DNA of 64,000 nucleotides from Xiphophorus maculatus (lineage: Eukaryota > Chordata > Actinopteri > Cyprinodontiformes > Poeciliidae). The position numbers and the translations under genes are program-made. The first letter of the stretch is position 1. Each line of letters opens with the position of its first letter. Below the pieces are notes generated by a model. The model did not search any database, was not told the origin of the DNA, and saw nothing but the letters and a program-made list of their open reading frames with translations. The stretch is taken from positions 4,986,572 through 5,050,571 of the forward strand of contig NC_036448.1 of the NCBI RefSeq assembly GCF_002775205.1, in the 5' to 3' direction. Positions 21,601 through 33,222 of this stretch are shown in pieces.

Positions 21601-23340
21601 TCATCAGTCAGTCTTGGCTTTGTGGCTAACAAAGCTGGTTTATTAACTCTCAAAGGTAACAGTAGATTTCAAAATGGCAACCCTCCCATCAGTCAGCAGT
21701 CCACCTAGTACATACAGGTCAAACCCCGCCTTCTCAATTTAAATTGGCCAATCACCTCAGCCTTCCACATTAGGCGCAAAAGGAAACAAAGTTAACTTAC
21801 ACTAACAATTATTTATCAATAATAAGATATGAGGTTAAACATCTTATGTATGCAAATATGCATCATTTCGTTCTTTTAACTACTTCACGTTTCAATCAAT
21901 CAAACTCCAGCTCTCACCACTGCACTTCCTATAAAACAGCTGGGTCTGAGGCGGGACTCTTCTTTAGCGGGGACCCAAGATGGCTGCCACATAAGACACA
22001 CCCACAAGGTAACAAACATTCCATTAGGACAGTCACAGAGTGCTGATTTACACGCAAAGGTTAGAGGAAAAACCCATTGCACAGCGACCATGACGTTCCA
22101 CAGATGACCATCTAAAGTGAGTTTTACAGGAACGACTGGATAATGTCTATAAGATAAAACTGGCTGAGAATGAATTCAGACAGGCGGAAGTGAAATCTGT
22201 CCACGTCAGATTAAACCACTGTGAGAACATTTGTGCAAAACCCATCATCGGTGTAAATATTCTGTTGTCAGAACAGTCTTCTGGCCCTCGACATGTAAAA
22301 CCACGAACCCATCCTTGTTCCGACAGACTCTTTCACCGGCACACACCAACAAGCAAGCGGCCAAGGTGTTTGTGCTTCGAAAGTTGCGACTTACTCTCCC
22401 GCACCGGCGCTGGCAACATTAGTTTCCCGGCCACGTGCCCGCTGGGTCTTTTTTTAATCTATCTAAAAGCTGAATTCCCACAATGAGATTGTCCTCGGAG
22501 ATCGAGGGACGGTGAAATGCTCTGTTGAAGTCATTGCTTAGAACCCCTCCTTCTTCTCATTCTCTTGCTGTCCCTTCTTGAGAAATAGGACAGAGTGTAT
22601 TTTTATTTTTTATTTTTTGTGAATTAGGAGGGAATCGTGCAAGCCGTAGCTGGTGATGTCCTGGTCTCCGTGGTTTCTAAAAGTGTGGGATCGGCCTCCC
22701 GTCCCTGCCTGTAAGCTGGCGCCTGCAAATCTGATTGGGTTGTGCTAGATCTGGATTGACGTTTCTCTTTACGGTTTGACAACGGACGGCATTATGCCAT
22801 CCCTGAGCTGGTTCAGTGTCACCTCCCATCTCAGACAGATGTGAGCTTGTTACTGAAATCAAAGTCGATGGAGGTAAACGACGTGGCGTATTTCCTTGTC
22901 CTCCGAAGTAACCGAAAGAATACGGCGAAATGCCAGTGAATGTATTTCATTGATTTAATTAATCTTTTTTGAACTTGTCATCTTTTCTCACCACAAATGT
23001 CAATATGTCTTAATTGTAAATACTTCAGGCTCTGTCAGATTACATGGACAATATTTTTAAACATCAGTTTTCCAAATCTAGCCAGATTCTCAATTGTGTT
23101 CATCTATAGGACTGCAGTGTATTTAGCCCCATCTGCCATTTTCCCCCCTCATGTTTCACAGTGGGTTCTGTTTTTCAACACATTTTGCATACAGGCTATA
23201 AATTTCACTCATCTGACTAAAGTACCTTCATCCGCATGTTTTCTTTATAGTCTTGATGGCTTGTGGGAAACTGCAAACTTGCCATGCCTTTCTTTCAGCA
23301 ACAGCTTTCTTCTTCCTAATTTTCCATTGAGGCCATATTT

Positions 23341-23842
23341 GTAAAAACCAATCCCCTTGTTCTACCCTTCGCTTCGTACAGACGGTCTATTGAGAAACGA
23401 TTGCTTGCTCAAGACGTGGACTGTGTTGAGGTCTTTTACCCAATCGCTAATGTTTAACCATGACGTCAGTTCGACCGTGTGTAGCTTAACGGAAATTGCC
23501 TGCGCTGAAAACAACCATCCTCCACTGAGAAGACAGAAGTACCAAGCTGAATAACATGGCTATTAATGTTAACTCAATATTTGGAAGCAGGACTAATCTG
23601 GATTGAACAGCTTCGTTCACTTCATCCACTGCTAAAACAACAGGCTAAAACAACAGGCTGGCTATGATTCTGAAATGACGCAGAAAATCACTGTCAACGT
23701 TCACAACTTCTCCTTCTGTTCACTGATTGGCCCGGTTGAAATTCTACCAAAGGGGATTCAAGTCAATGGGAGAAAACACAGACGGATAACTGAACGGACA
23801 TGTGAATCTAGTGGAATTGGGTAGGAAGGCAATGGCCAGGCT
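23341..23842 (+). mobile_element. About 500-bp dispersed element, copy A
   Basis: The block runs from GTAAAAACCAATCCCCTTGT to AAGGCAATGGCCAGGCTA and matches 54824-55338 over its whole length. Shared phrases include GAGAAACGATTGCTTGCT, GAAATTGCCTGCGCTGAAAA, GAAGACAGAAGT, CAATATTTGGAAGC and GATTGGCCCGGTTGAA. It has no open frame. Both full copies sit inside Tc1 relics of two different families. The superfamily is unknown to me. Confidence 0.6.
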
Positions 23843-23878
23843 ATGTCACGGTGGATGACAATGTCTTAGAAGGGTTAT

Positions 23879-23911
23879 AGTTGTGCCATACTCCTACTGT
23901 ATGGCACAACT
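23879..23911. repeat. Inverted repeat in Tc1 relic
   Basis: AGTTGTGCCATAC (23879-23891) pairs perfectly with GTATGGCACAACT (23899-23911) across a 7-base loop. Only the left arm belongs to the Tc1 family as I know it, so the right arm is a local rearrangement. Confidence 0.6.
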
Positions 23912-24779
23912 ACATACAGTTGTGGGAGACCAAAACTCCCGATGTAATTTGGTCTCTAGTGTTGTGAGGCTTTCATAGCTTGATTTATACCTATTTAAAA
24001 TTACACAGTAAGTGGACTCTATTTACTTATTAGACGATCCCTGAAGGTAGTTGGTGAACTGGTAGGTGGCTTTATTTATGGTAACAGGATGAATACATAT
24101 GCATGCCACACCTATTTGTAAGGTATTATAGAAACATTTAATTATTTTTCATCCACTTTTTACAGTTACCCTTTACTTGGTGTTCCCCCATCACATAAAA
24201 TACTTTAAAGTATACACAGTTGTTAATTAAAAACTGAAGCTGAAGGGGTGTAAATACTTTCACAAGGTGCTGTAATGTAAAACGTAATGTTTAACAAAAC
24301 CTGACGACCCTGATTGTCGACTGTATGGTGTTTTATGATGTAAAGTGCTGCTGAAAATGTGCACAAATACAGTTGACTTTAGGATATTGACATAAGGCAC
24401 TCATATATAGTTTCATTGAAATTATCTTCGTTTTTTTTTTTTTTTTGCAGCTGATGGATGAGAGTTATTTCACATTCGGTCAAACTTTCAACTCCTGTAA
24501 GCACAATTACCCCAAACAAACTGGAATCTAATATCCTTCCTAACTTTTTTTTTTTCCACCAACAGCTTAAACTATTACCCACAGCCAGCAGAAAAGTTTT
24601 ATTTATGGTGAAACAAAAGAGCTGTGGCTCTGCTGCAGTGTTTAATGGGTCTAGTCTGCACCCTACATGGCGGTTGGCAAGCAACAGGATCTCCTGCCCT
24701 CAGCCTATAAGCCCGCTATAACGTGAGCCTGTAAAAAAAAAAAGAGAGGGGGGGAAAAAAAATCCTTATCGATTCTGCC

Positions 24780-25140
24780 TTCAACATAGCAACTGCTTGC
24801 TGATTGGCCGAGGCGGCAGCGCGTTCTCTGACTCCCATTGGTTGATCCCGGAGCGTAAACGTGTGGAGTCGGACAGAGACAGAGGAGAGGAGAAGCTCGA
24901 TTGGCTCCTCCGAACTGAAAGCGAAAAGCTATTTTTCTAAAAGCCTGCGAGACAGTTGGTCGTGTGTGTTTGCGTTATAGGCGTGACTCTAAAGGTAATT
25001 CGTCCTGCTACCCCCCCCCCCGTTCTTTGTCAGTCAGAACCAATTTAAATCGAGAGCCGTGAGGCAAAAAAAAAAAAAAAAGTGAGGGTTTTAAAGGAGG
25101 AAGCCGGCTGACGGGGGCCGGTGCGGGCTGGGAGGGAGAA
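24780..25140 (+). promoter_or_regulatory. Orphan promoter-like block with CCAAT boxes
   Basis: Three ATTGG boxes (reverse CCAAT) at 24803-24807, 24837-24841 and 24900-24904 and a CCAAT near 25041 lie in a GC-richer block of about 360 bases, ending in a G-rich tract near 25105-25140. A plus-strand donor CTAAAG|GTAATT ends a possible first exon at 24994. No known gene starts here. In human, MAST2 starts on this strand in this interval, but no MAST2 exon is visible. It could drive a non-coding RNA or an alternative IPP transcript, or be a relic. Confidence 0.3.
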
Positions 25141-26019
25141 AAGGGTTAAAGGAGAGAACTGGATGAATGACTAATACAAGACCTTTTATAATGAATTCAG
25201 ACACAGAGGGTGGAATTAAGAGACTTTTCTAGAAGTCATTTTTGTTCCAACTTTAGTAGTAGTTTAGCAGTAGTTCACCCCCCCCCCCCTTTCAAACAAG
25301 CCATATTTATTCTGTGCTTTTCTAATACCAGTGTTATGAACATTGACAATGAACTTACCAAAGAGACCTCTTGGATATGTTGGGGGTTTTTTTGGGTCCC
25401 TTCTCACCAGCCATAGTTCGCTTAGGGCAGTCTTTTCTTTCTGAATTATTTTCTGTCATGCGCCCCCTCCTCCCTGTGGCCTTCCCTCCCCAGAATTGAA
25501 ATTCTGTTGCGAAACTGTTCATATTTAATAACTTACCTGTACAAACCATTGGCTCCGGCATTGTATGACATTATCAAAACCGCCATTTTGTTGTTTTGAG
25601 TCTCAAAATAATTTCCGAAATCAGATTCCAAACCACAGATTTAACAAGTGAATCTGTGACATTTAATCAAGGCTACTCAGTTTGAAGTTAAAAAAAAAAA
25701 GTCTGTATTAGACTTAATACAGCAAAACTTTTTAGAACTGTAAGCATTGATTACTTGTCAGCTTCTTCAATTTAGTTTTCCACAAGGTATATACTGTACT
25801 TTTCAAACATTTATTGTGGGGAAAATTTGCAGCAATATTACTAATATTTCATCTTGTCAGACGAGAAGAGATGAAAAGTGTATAACATTTTGCATTAACA
25901 ATAAAAGGATGGGTTTCGTCTATTTCCTGGCCTTTTTCTGCGAGCTACAGTTACTTGCTTAGGATGGAGTATAAGGGCGGGGCTCTGAGTTTTTGATTTG
26001 TGCTTTAAATATGAGTAAA

Positions 26020-26400
26020 GTTGGACGAGAATAAAGTCGTAATTTTATGCCTTTTTATCGTACTGCGCTAAATTGCTGAATAGTCATCTTGTAAGGTTAT
26101 CGTTGGTATTGGTTTAACAAATTAGTAAATACTAAATGTTTTAGCAAATCAGAAGCAAATTTTCAGCCCCGGTAGTTTGAAATTATTGTTTAAACAACTT
26201 TCCATTTAATAGAAAGAACCAGACTTGCTGAGCGGGTCACGTTGCATATCACTCTATCGAACTTTTTAATTTAATGACTTTCTTCCAGCAATATTGCGTC
26301 TTTACTCTGCCAATATTTAAATTATTCTGCTAATATGACTTGGTTCTCGTAGCATTATGACTATATTCTTGTATTTGAAAATAAAAATCTCTTAGCCTGG
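26020..26400. repeat. Decayed minisatellite (TGACTTTATTCTCGTAAT type)
   Basis: Phrases such as GACGAGAATAAAGTCGTAAT, GCTAATATGACTTGGTTCTC and TATGACTATATTCTTGTA repeat the unit that forms the clearer tract at 35340-35780. Confidence 0.45.
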
Positions 26401-26684
26401 CCATAAAACTCTGTCATACTTGCTTGCTGCCGTTTTTCTTTTCACTGTCAAACTTCTCCGTCTCTCCTCTATGTCGGTGTTTCAAAAAAATCCGCGCTTG
26501 TATCCTTCGCTCCGCTATTTGTTTGTTTTGTTTTTTTCAACCTGTTGATTAGTTTGAACACTGCTGTCACCTAGTGACCGGAGGCTTGTTCATCAGTTAA
26601 GCATGAATAAAGACAATTATAAAGTCCTGCTTCTCACGACCCCCCTGACACTTCGCCAACATTTGAGAAGTACTGGCTTAAGGC

Positions 26685-26930
26685 AAAGTCTGGTTCGTTT
26701 ATCTGGAAGGTACGGTTCGTTTTGGGAGGTGTGAATGCGCAATGGAACTCCAAAAAAAGCGAACTCTGGTCCACCTAAAAACTTAGTTCCCGTTTTGGTT
26801 TAAATGAATACTTAGTGTGGTTCAAATGCCCAGTGAAAGTGAAAGTGAACCGCATCAGTTGAAAATGTAACAAATCTTGCAACTTTGGTCCCCAATCGAA
26901 CCGAGTCTACTGGCGTGAAAACACCCAAGT
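26685..26930. repeat. Fish DNA-transposon fragment (GTTCGTTT... family)
   Basis: The sequence CTGGTTCGTTTATCTGG, GGTACGGTTCGTTTTGGGAG and an end reading GGCGTGAAAACACCCAAG resemble a common non-autonomous fish element whose ends read like CTTGGGTGC and TTCACAC. No coding content. Confidence 0.4.
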
Positions 26931-28390
26931 TCATTTGGGTATTGCACGGTACGGCCTGGGCGGTGAAATTGCTGGGCCAGCCATACCTTGAAATACTTTA
27001 GCCATTCTCGGATTGATAGGTAGCAACAATTGCTTCTCTGGGGTCATTTGCTGATACCTTCCCACCCTTTCAGACCATGTCCACATGGAAACGGTTGCCG
27101 GTTTCACAAACACTTAACGGCCGTTTCCAGAAATGTTTTTGCCCACACCACAACACAGAGAACTGTCCAAAACGCTATTTTTGTTCCCCTACACCTCTAG
27201 AGTCGCTAAGCATGGAGTACAGGACTTTAGTATAGAGACTCCACACAAAGTTACATACAACAAAACAAAAATGCAAACATGGAATATGGCATTTGTCAGC
27301 CTTCTCTTTTCAGTCAAATAGTACAGATAATTTTGTGAAGTTAATCAATCAGGGAATTTACAAACATTACGATGCTTATGACGCGTTTCAGGTCATAGGT
27401 CAAGTTAGAGCTAATACGTCTGGTTTTCACAAAAGAGGCGTTTTCACTGTCTACATGAGTACGCCAGGGTGAAATTTTCAATGTGGAGCCTGTTTAAAGA
27501 TCCCAAACGGGTAGAATCTCCTAAAACACTGTTTCCATGTAGACGAAGGGCACAAACGGTGACAAACTTTTCTCTTTCAGAAAAAATTTTTTTTTCTCAT
27601 GCCGAACGTCACACCAGTGTGAGTCCTGACCTTCACACTGCCAAACCCCTTTGGATACCGTCTCAATTTCTAGTGATCAATTGATTAGCCGTATTTAGCT
27701 ACTGCTGTTAAGGCAGAAAGGATGTAATTAGTTGTTCACACACAGTTTCGTTTTGGCTTCAGATGTTTTTTTTCCTAAATAATTACTGTGGAATCTAATG
27801 TGTGTTTAGCTCAATTTGAGGTCAGATTTAGATCGTTTTATAACCCTATAAAGAGCAAATATAAATGAACTCAGACCTTGGCAGAAGTGTTCTGACAGTT
27901 AAAATCTCTGCTCCCAAACATTTGCATATGGTTTATTTTCTTTTTCCACTAACCCTCCCCCTGGCTTCCCTTCCAAACAAAAATGATACACCAGTCTTGT
28001 TTGAAATGTTGGTAGAACAATATTTAATCTAACTGCAGGCCTTTAAGAGATCAGTTCGCCAACTATTGGGGACCACAGAGGAAGAATCCCCACCATAATT
28101 ACAACAAATGCTAGCTGATTCAACGGCGTGTTTATTTTGGAGGGCTCTGTGACGTGGGGGGTGTGTTGTTTCGATCCCCTTATTTTCATTACTGAAGCCA
28201 GGATAAATTCCAGAGTCAACTTTGGGTCGAGCTCGGTACAGCAGAATGGTGCTGCAAACCACATCATCAAGAGTCGTTTGTTTAGCAGAGCAGTTACGCA
28301 ACAACCACATCAGTTTTCTTCTATATCTAGTAAAATGGTAGATGACAAGCCTCTATCTGCCAAGAGCCGATTCTGTCTACATTGGTAATC
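26931..28390. other. Intergenic, no gene seen
   Basis: Mixed repeat-like sequence. Around 27070-27560 it has several ATGTAGACG/CCATGTCCACATGGAAACG-type phrases shared with 42130-42210 and 58555-58640. No supported gene. Confidence 0.45.
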
Positions 28391-28394
28391 AAGT

Positions 28395-28700
28395 CTTTTA
28401 CAAATAAAAGTCTGAAAAGTGAGGTATCCATTTGTATTCAGACCCCCCAGAGTCGTGCAGGACCGCCTTTCTCTGGGATGTACGACTGCAAGTCCTTTGG
28501 GGTATGTCAGCGTTGCACATCTAGACACCAATTTTTGCCTATTCTTTGCAAAATATTTCAACTGTCTATGAACAGCACCTTCCAGTTGTTACCACAGATT
28601 TTCAAATGGTTTAAGGTCAAGTCTTCAACTGGACTATTGTAATTCGGAGGGCGTGTTGAGACGTGTTGTTCTGTCAGACAGTGAACTTCTGTCCCAGTCT
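28395..28700 (-). mobile_element. Tc1-type transposase relic, antisense
   Basis: On the minus strand this matches the C-terminal half of the same Tc1 family as 10690-11040. Plus-strand landmarks are GACTGCAAGTCCTTTGGGGT, GCACATCTAGACACC, TTTTTGCCTATTCTTTGCAA and GAACAGCACCTTCCAGTTGT. The frame is broken. Confidence 0.6.
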
Positions 28701-29054
28701 CAAGTCTTTTGCAGCCTCTAATCCTGGCAGGTTTCTGCCGGGGGGTTGCCCTGCATTTTGTGGCTAATTGACACAAAATAGAGGGCAATCGGCAACCACC
28801 AATTGCCCTGGCATCACCACCATGTGTTACCTTCAAATGATGTGAGGAGTAAAATGATCCAAAATGTTAATATCAATTTTAAGTCAGAATCAGTATTGGA
28901 TATTGCTGTGGTAAGATCGATGCTTTAGTTTTAGATTGCCTCCTGAATTTTGTTTTAAAAAAAAAGAAGTTGTATTGTAGTTTCTCAAACCTATCTGAAA
29001 AATGAAATTGGTTTCGATTTGATCTCGAATGATAACTTTTTGCACTTTGTGTAG

Positions 29055-29190
29055 GGTTTCCTCCAGAAAACCTGCTACGCCAAGTGGTAGAGGCGATAGG
29101 ACACACTGGGGGAAACCCAGTTGTTTGTTCAGGTAAAATGCACACAAATCATGTCGATATGATATTAAAAAATTTTGTAGATGCCTATAA
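29055..29190 (+). repeat. Dispersed repeat, copy 2 (AACCTGCTACGCC family)
   Basis: Shares the AAAACCTGCTACGCCAAGTG core with the block at 7925 and continues with similar A/T-rich sequence. Borders are uncertain. Confidence 0.45.
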
Positions 29191-29915
29191 ACTTTGTCCA
29201 AATTCTGTCGTAGGTTTGAACAAAACCATTCAAAGGAAAAACCACAACGGATGTATCAAACTTGAATAAAACGTACATGTATCAGTGTTGGTATTGGGGA
29301 CACCGGCCCTGTATTTACTTTGTGTCGGATCAATGCAAAAGTATGCAGCACTGCACAGCCCCAGTGAGTACTTTAAAGAGCTTACAGTTTTCCACTATAG
29401 TTTTCCCGGTCCACACTTGTCTGGTGTAAAATTTACACCCTGCAAATGTGGACATTTTTCTTCTAGCACATGTAGCAGTAGATGCTAGAAGCTAGCCCAA
29501 ACAGCTACACAACCCAACCCTAGAAATTGACAGCCTGACTTTTTATTAAGCAAGTTGACTTCGGCAAATATGTGTGAAATCTATTCCCTGAACACATTTT
29601 TTCCTGTCCCTCCTCTTTCCTGTCCCTCCACCCACTCCCTCTCCGTCAGTTTGGACTCTCACGCAGCCCGAGGATGACTCACCTTTGGTACATTTTGTCC
29701 TGTCCATCTATCTTCAGTGCATATGGTCAATCCCGACAGAGCCTTCCAAGCTGACACAGGTAACGAGGAGTAATCCCTGCCCTGGAACTGTGCCTCATTA
29801 ATCCTCGCCGAATGCAGACCTCATGTGATGCTCGAAAGAGGCCACCTGTTGTCGAGGTCACTCAGGACCTGTAGTAGTATCATCTAGGGTCATCGACAGC
29901 AATCTCTGCAACGGG
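29191..29915. other. Intergenic, no gene seen
   Basis: No supported gene or named repeat. Short frames here have no family similarity. Confidence 0.45.
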
Positions 29916-29959
29916 TTACAGGCCGGGCCTCTTCTGAGACGCAGAGGCCCGGCCTGTAA
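29916..29959. repeat. Perfect 17-bp GC-rich hairpin
   Basis: TTACAGGCCGGGCCTCT (29916-29932) is exactly complementary to AGAGGCCCGGCCTGTAA (29943-29959) across a 10-base loop. The stem is too short and too perfect for a typical microRNA precursor. It may be a foldback element end or a recent local inversion. Confidence 0.7.
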
Positions 29960-30570
29960 ACTCGGAACAGTTTTAACTGTTATCAGGTAACAATGGGGCC
30001 GACTGCTGAATGCACAATGTGGGACGGAAGCCCGGGATGTTCTAAAGCTGACAACAGTGGAACATGACATTCCTGCATTCCTTTCGGCGTAGCGTTTAAG
30101 CGAAAGTTATTTTTCCAGATACGGCATTCCTCGCACAGCTAGCTGGGTATACATATTTTTCCGGTGACTTAATGGCACCTAGAGTACAGAGAGCTCGCAC
30201 ACATCCTGCCATTGTCTTCATCACTTCCTCCCCCCCCCCACACACACATCTGTCCACAGAGTGTCCTCCGCTGCCCCCAAAGCCTTCTGAACTCTTGTGG
30301 GCGAGAAAAAAAGGTTTTCAGACTTCAGTGGATGTCTGAAAGAGAAACGGCAAACTTTAGACAATGTGTTAACCGTCTACGGTATGCATTATTAAGATGT
30401 CTTGAGTGCTTTTGTGTCTTAAAATAGACTAATAGGGCATAGTCTAAAGACATTATAGATCTTTTGAAAGGTTTTTTTTAAAGCAGGTAACATTGTAACA
30501 AAATGTACAACTGAAAATAATTCGCTTTTTTAAAATTTATTTTTAGAAAAAAATATTCAAACATAGAAGC

Positions 30571-30620
30571 ATGTTCTTGTCACTGATTGGCCCGGTTGGG
30601 GATTCAAGTCAATGGCAACA
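30571..30620 (+). repeat. Fragment of the 500-bp dispersed element, copy C
   Basis: CACTGATTGGCCCGGTTG followed by GGGATTCAAGTCAATGG matches the 3' part of copy A (about 23720-23770). Only this short piece is visible. Confidence 0.45.
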
Positions 30621-30624
30621 TTGT

Positions 30625-32500
30625 TCTACTGTGAAAACAAGAACACTGTCTCTTGTAGAGCCATTCATCATAATTTAGTGTAGACCTTTGCAGCTTAACA
30701 AAGAGACATTAAATGTTGGTTACAGTGAATTTCGGGCTATTACTAAACCTTTTACTGCATTTCACCCTCTTTATCCTCATCCTGATGCTGAACATGGAGT
30801 GTGATTTCTACGTTTTTCCCTCTTCAGCGTATAAAAACCTAAGAGCCTGATGTTTACTTTGTCATAGCCAACATGAAATGTATCTTTAACTGATCAAAGT
30901 GAAATCATGGTGAATGGGACACGGTACATTATATATAACCCTTAATGTACTCCTCATTATGACTCCAGAATGATTCAGTGTCGCCATAAAATTGCACTAA
31001 GCTATCAAAAATGTAATCCCCCCCCAAAAGGGAATTTGAGTAAATGTCCACAAACAGTCATGTGACAAATTAAAGCACATTTATTGGTTCCTCATAATTT
31101 CCCCCTCCTTACGTAAATTCCTATGGCGCAACGTAATGCAGTGGTGTCCAAACGTTTTGCAAAATTGCGAGGGGCCAGAACATATAAAGAACATTTTTAT
31201 TGTGAGTTACTGCTCAGTAAAAGATAAAACATGCAATATTTTTAACTTAAGTAGAAAATAACAAATTACTGTAAGTCTGAAAAAGGGGTTTGCTAGTCTT
31301 CTCCTAGCAACAAGAACATTCTGTAAAATTGGTCAATAAAAATCACAAATTTCATTTCCAATTAAAAAAAAAATTGTCAATGAATTTTTTTTCACAAAAA
31401 AACAGGGGCACCCTTCTGAACGCCCCCGGCTAAATCTCTTTCTGCAATGTCAAGTTTAATCACAAAGCGCGCAACGACTCTTTGAAAGAAAAGACAGACG
31501 ACTTCGTAAGTTGACAAAACTCTTTTCAGTTTATTGTCTCTCAGCAAGATAAAGGCCAGGATCTCACATTGCTTAGCTTTTTCCTCGAGGAGTTTCCTCT
31601 GTCCTCCAGTGGAGTAATCATTTCTCAAGAGGATCCGTCATCAACCTCCTCCCCACCAATCAGCACGAGAAACACATCTCTATACAAAGTTGTCCTTTAC
31701 CTTGGAAAAAAACCCCAAACAATAAAAATGTGCCGAGTTTAACATGGATTCCTTTCCTCTTAAGCTATGTAGGCTGCGTGTTAAGAAAACAAAACAAAAA
31801 AAAGGAACATTCATAGCTAGAGCAACGCCACAATTCAAGTAATGGAGGCAGGATACTTCCGGACCTCTGGCAGTTCACACAGACATCGGAGGCCGCGCAA
31901 TCCTGAAAAAAAATAAACAACATCTTTTAAATTTAAAAAAAAAAAACACCGGTGGTCAGGGGGGTAGAGTGCTTTTTTTTTTTTTTTGGTGGCAAATGTC
32001 AACCTCTCGCCAACTAGCGACACTGTTAACCACCTCCGTCATTCTCGTCACACGTTGCAACAATAGAAATACTGTTGGATTGCACTTTCTTCAAGCTTTC
32101 ATCTTGTGGCGCGTTTATAGAAAAAATATATATAGAATACAAAAAGCTTATACTTCTTTGAGTAACAGAATATAACATACAGTACTTCAGATTATGTTTC
32201 GATCAGCACGTCAGCAGGTGTACATACGTCGCCCTACCCTGGCCAAAATGCAGTTACCACACTAAAACAGGGATGTCGTTTTTGCTCACTATTAAGTGCT
32301 TTGGTCAATGGGTAATAACATTGAGGATGCCTTTACAATGGTTTTCTACAGTATGTTAATGCTACATAATTATCCATTGTATATGAATTGTTTCATATAA
32401 AAAAAGGGGGCAAGTAGTTAAGATGCACCATGACTTCTTTTTTTTTAACATATTCACATGTGGCATGTTATTTTAACCCACTTAACTGATACCGACCTCG
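30625..32500. other. Region downstream of PIK3R3, possible distal 3' UTR
   Basis: A/T-rich. Minus-strand AATAAA signals are at 31535-31530, 31201-31196 and 31085-31080 (TTTATT on the plus strand), about 1.4-1.9 kb beyond the PIK3R3 stop. The block 31140-31200 resembles a dispersed fish repeat (GTGGTGTCCAAACG). A 78-codon minus-strand frame at 31628-31392 matches nothing I know. Where PIK3R3 ends is not resolved. Confidence 0.35.
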
Positions 32501-32945
32501 TGTCTTTTTTTTTTTTTTTTTTCCCCCCCACTCACAAATGCACTTTATAGTCGCAGCCCCAATACATCTGACATATTGGTTAAATCTGAAGAGCTGAATC
32601 GATTTCCAACGTCGGAAATGGACATCTCCAGCAACTGGAAGGGCACAGCGCAGCCCGACGCCAGTGGACAAACTTTCGCTCGCGGACGTCACCCCACCAC
32701 CCCACAGCCCGAAAGAAAGGGTGGCCCCGGGGAGGGCCTTTGAACAAACGACGCTGAAACGCTGAAGTAGAAAATCAGTTTGAAACAGTCAAGTTGACAT
32801 TCAAGTTCCGGTCCCACTTCAAATCTGCAAGATCCCACTCGCGAAAGCTGTCGGAATCACCGGTAGTGCAAATCTTCTGCACGATGCACCGTTTTAACGC
32901 AGTCCTTCTCACAGGGTACGCGACGGAAAGTCCCTTGCCGCTCGA

Positions 32946-33222
32946 TCACATCTCCGGGGCTGCGGGCGGGAGTCCCGGCGGCACGTGTTTTGGAGTCTGT
33001 AACAGTTTGTGCTCGTCGGAGTGCTGGGAAGCGGGGTCCGCCGCCTTGGCGTGCACGGGGTGCAGCAGCCGGACGTCCAGGGCGTCGTTGTGCTGCGCTA
33101 GGGAGTGGAGGTGGTAGTGCAGGACGAGGTCTTTGAGCGAGCAGTGGGCGTCGTAGGGCTCGGCGAAGCCGTAGCCGTGGGAAGTGCTGTATATCATGCA
33201 GTGCTTCACCTCTTCGCTCACG
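32946..33222 (-). CDS. PIK3R3: PIK3R3 coding exon 10 (end of C-SH2, stop)
   Basis: Residues 375-466: [43 protein letters not shown], then a tail of about 33 residues ending [11 protein letters not shown]. Human ends soon after the YPVHA motif, so this tail is a divergent extension. Acceptor TTTTTCCGCAG; TGA at 32948-32946. Confidence 0.94.

Larger units (their letters stand above)
17261..22955. other. IPP-PIK3R3 interval, left part, no gene recognised
   Basis: I looked on both strands for MAST2 (kinase and PDZ phrases) and other coding sequence and saw none. The content is A/T-rich with long T or A runs (near 19329 and 19585). It holds a dispersed repeat in two forms around 18054 and 18638, and a fragment at about 18440-18535 of the fish repeat reading GGCCACACTTTGGACATCCC. 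The block 21600-22060 is moderately GC-rich but has no supported frame. Confidence 0.45.
22956..24274 (-). mobile_element. Old Tc1-type element, interrupted by another repeat
   Basis: The left part (22960-23340) and right part (23843-24274) match the two sides of a widespread fish Tc1-like element read in antisense. Right-side landmarks are AGTTGTGCCATACTCC, GTGGACTCTATTTACTTATT, GCATGCCACACC and an end reading GGGTGTAAATACTTTCACAA. The middle is replaced by the roughly 500-bp block at 23341-23842, and about 170 bases expected from the family are missing at the junction. It is coding-dead. Confidence 0.6.

Noticed and set aside
31392..31628. 78-codon minus-strand frame beyond PIK3R3
   Set aside because: No similarity known to me; it lies in a probable 3' UTR or intergenic area next to repeats.
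17261..32900. MAST2 kinase or PDZ exons
   Set aside because: Looked for on both strands and not seen; open frames there are short and low in complexity.
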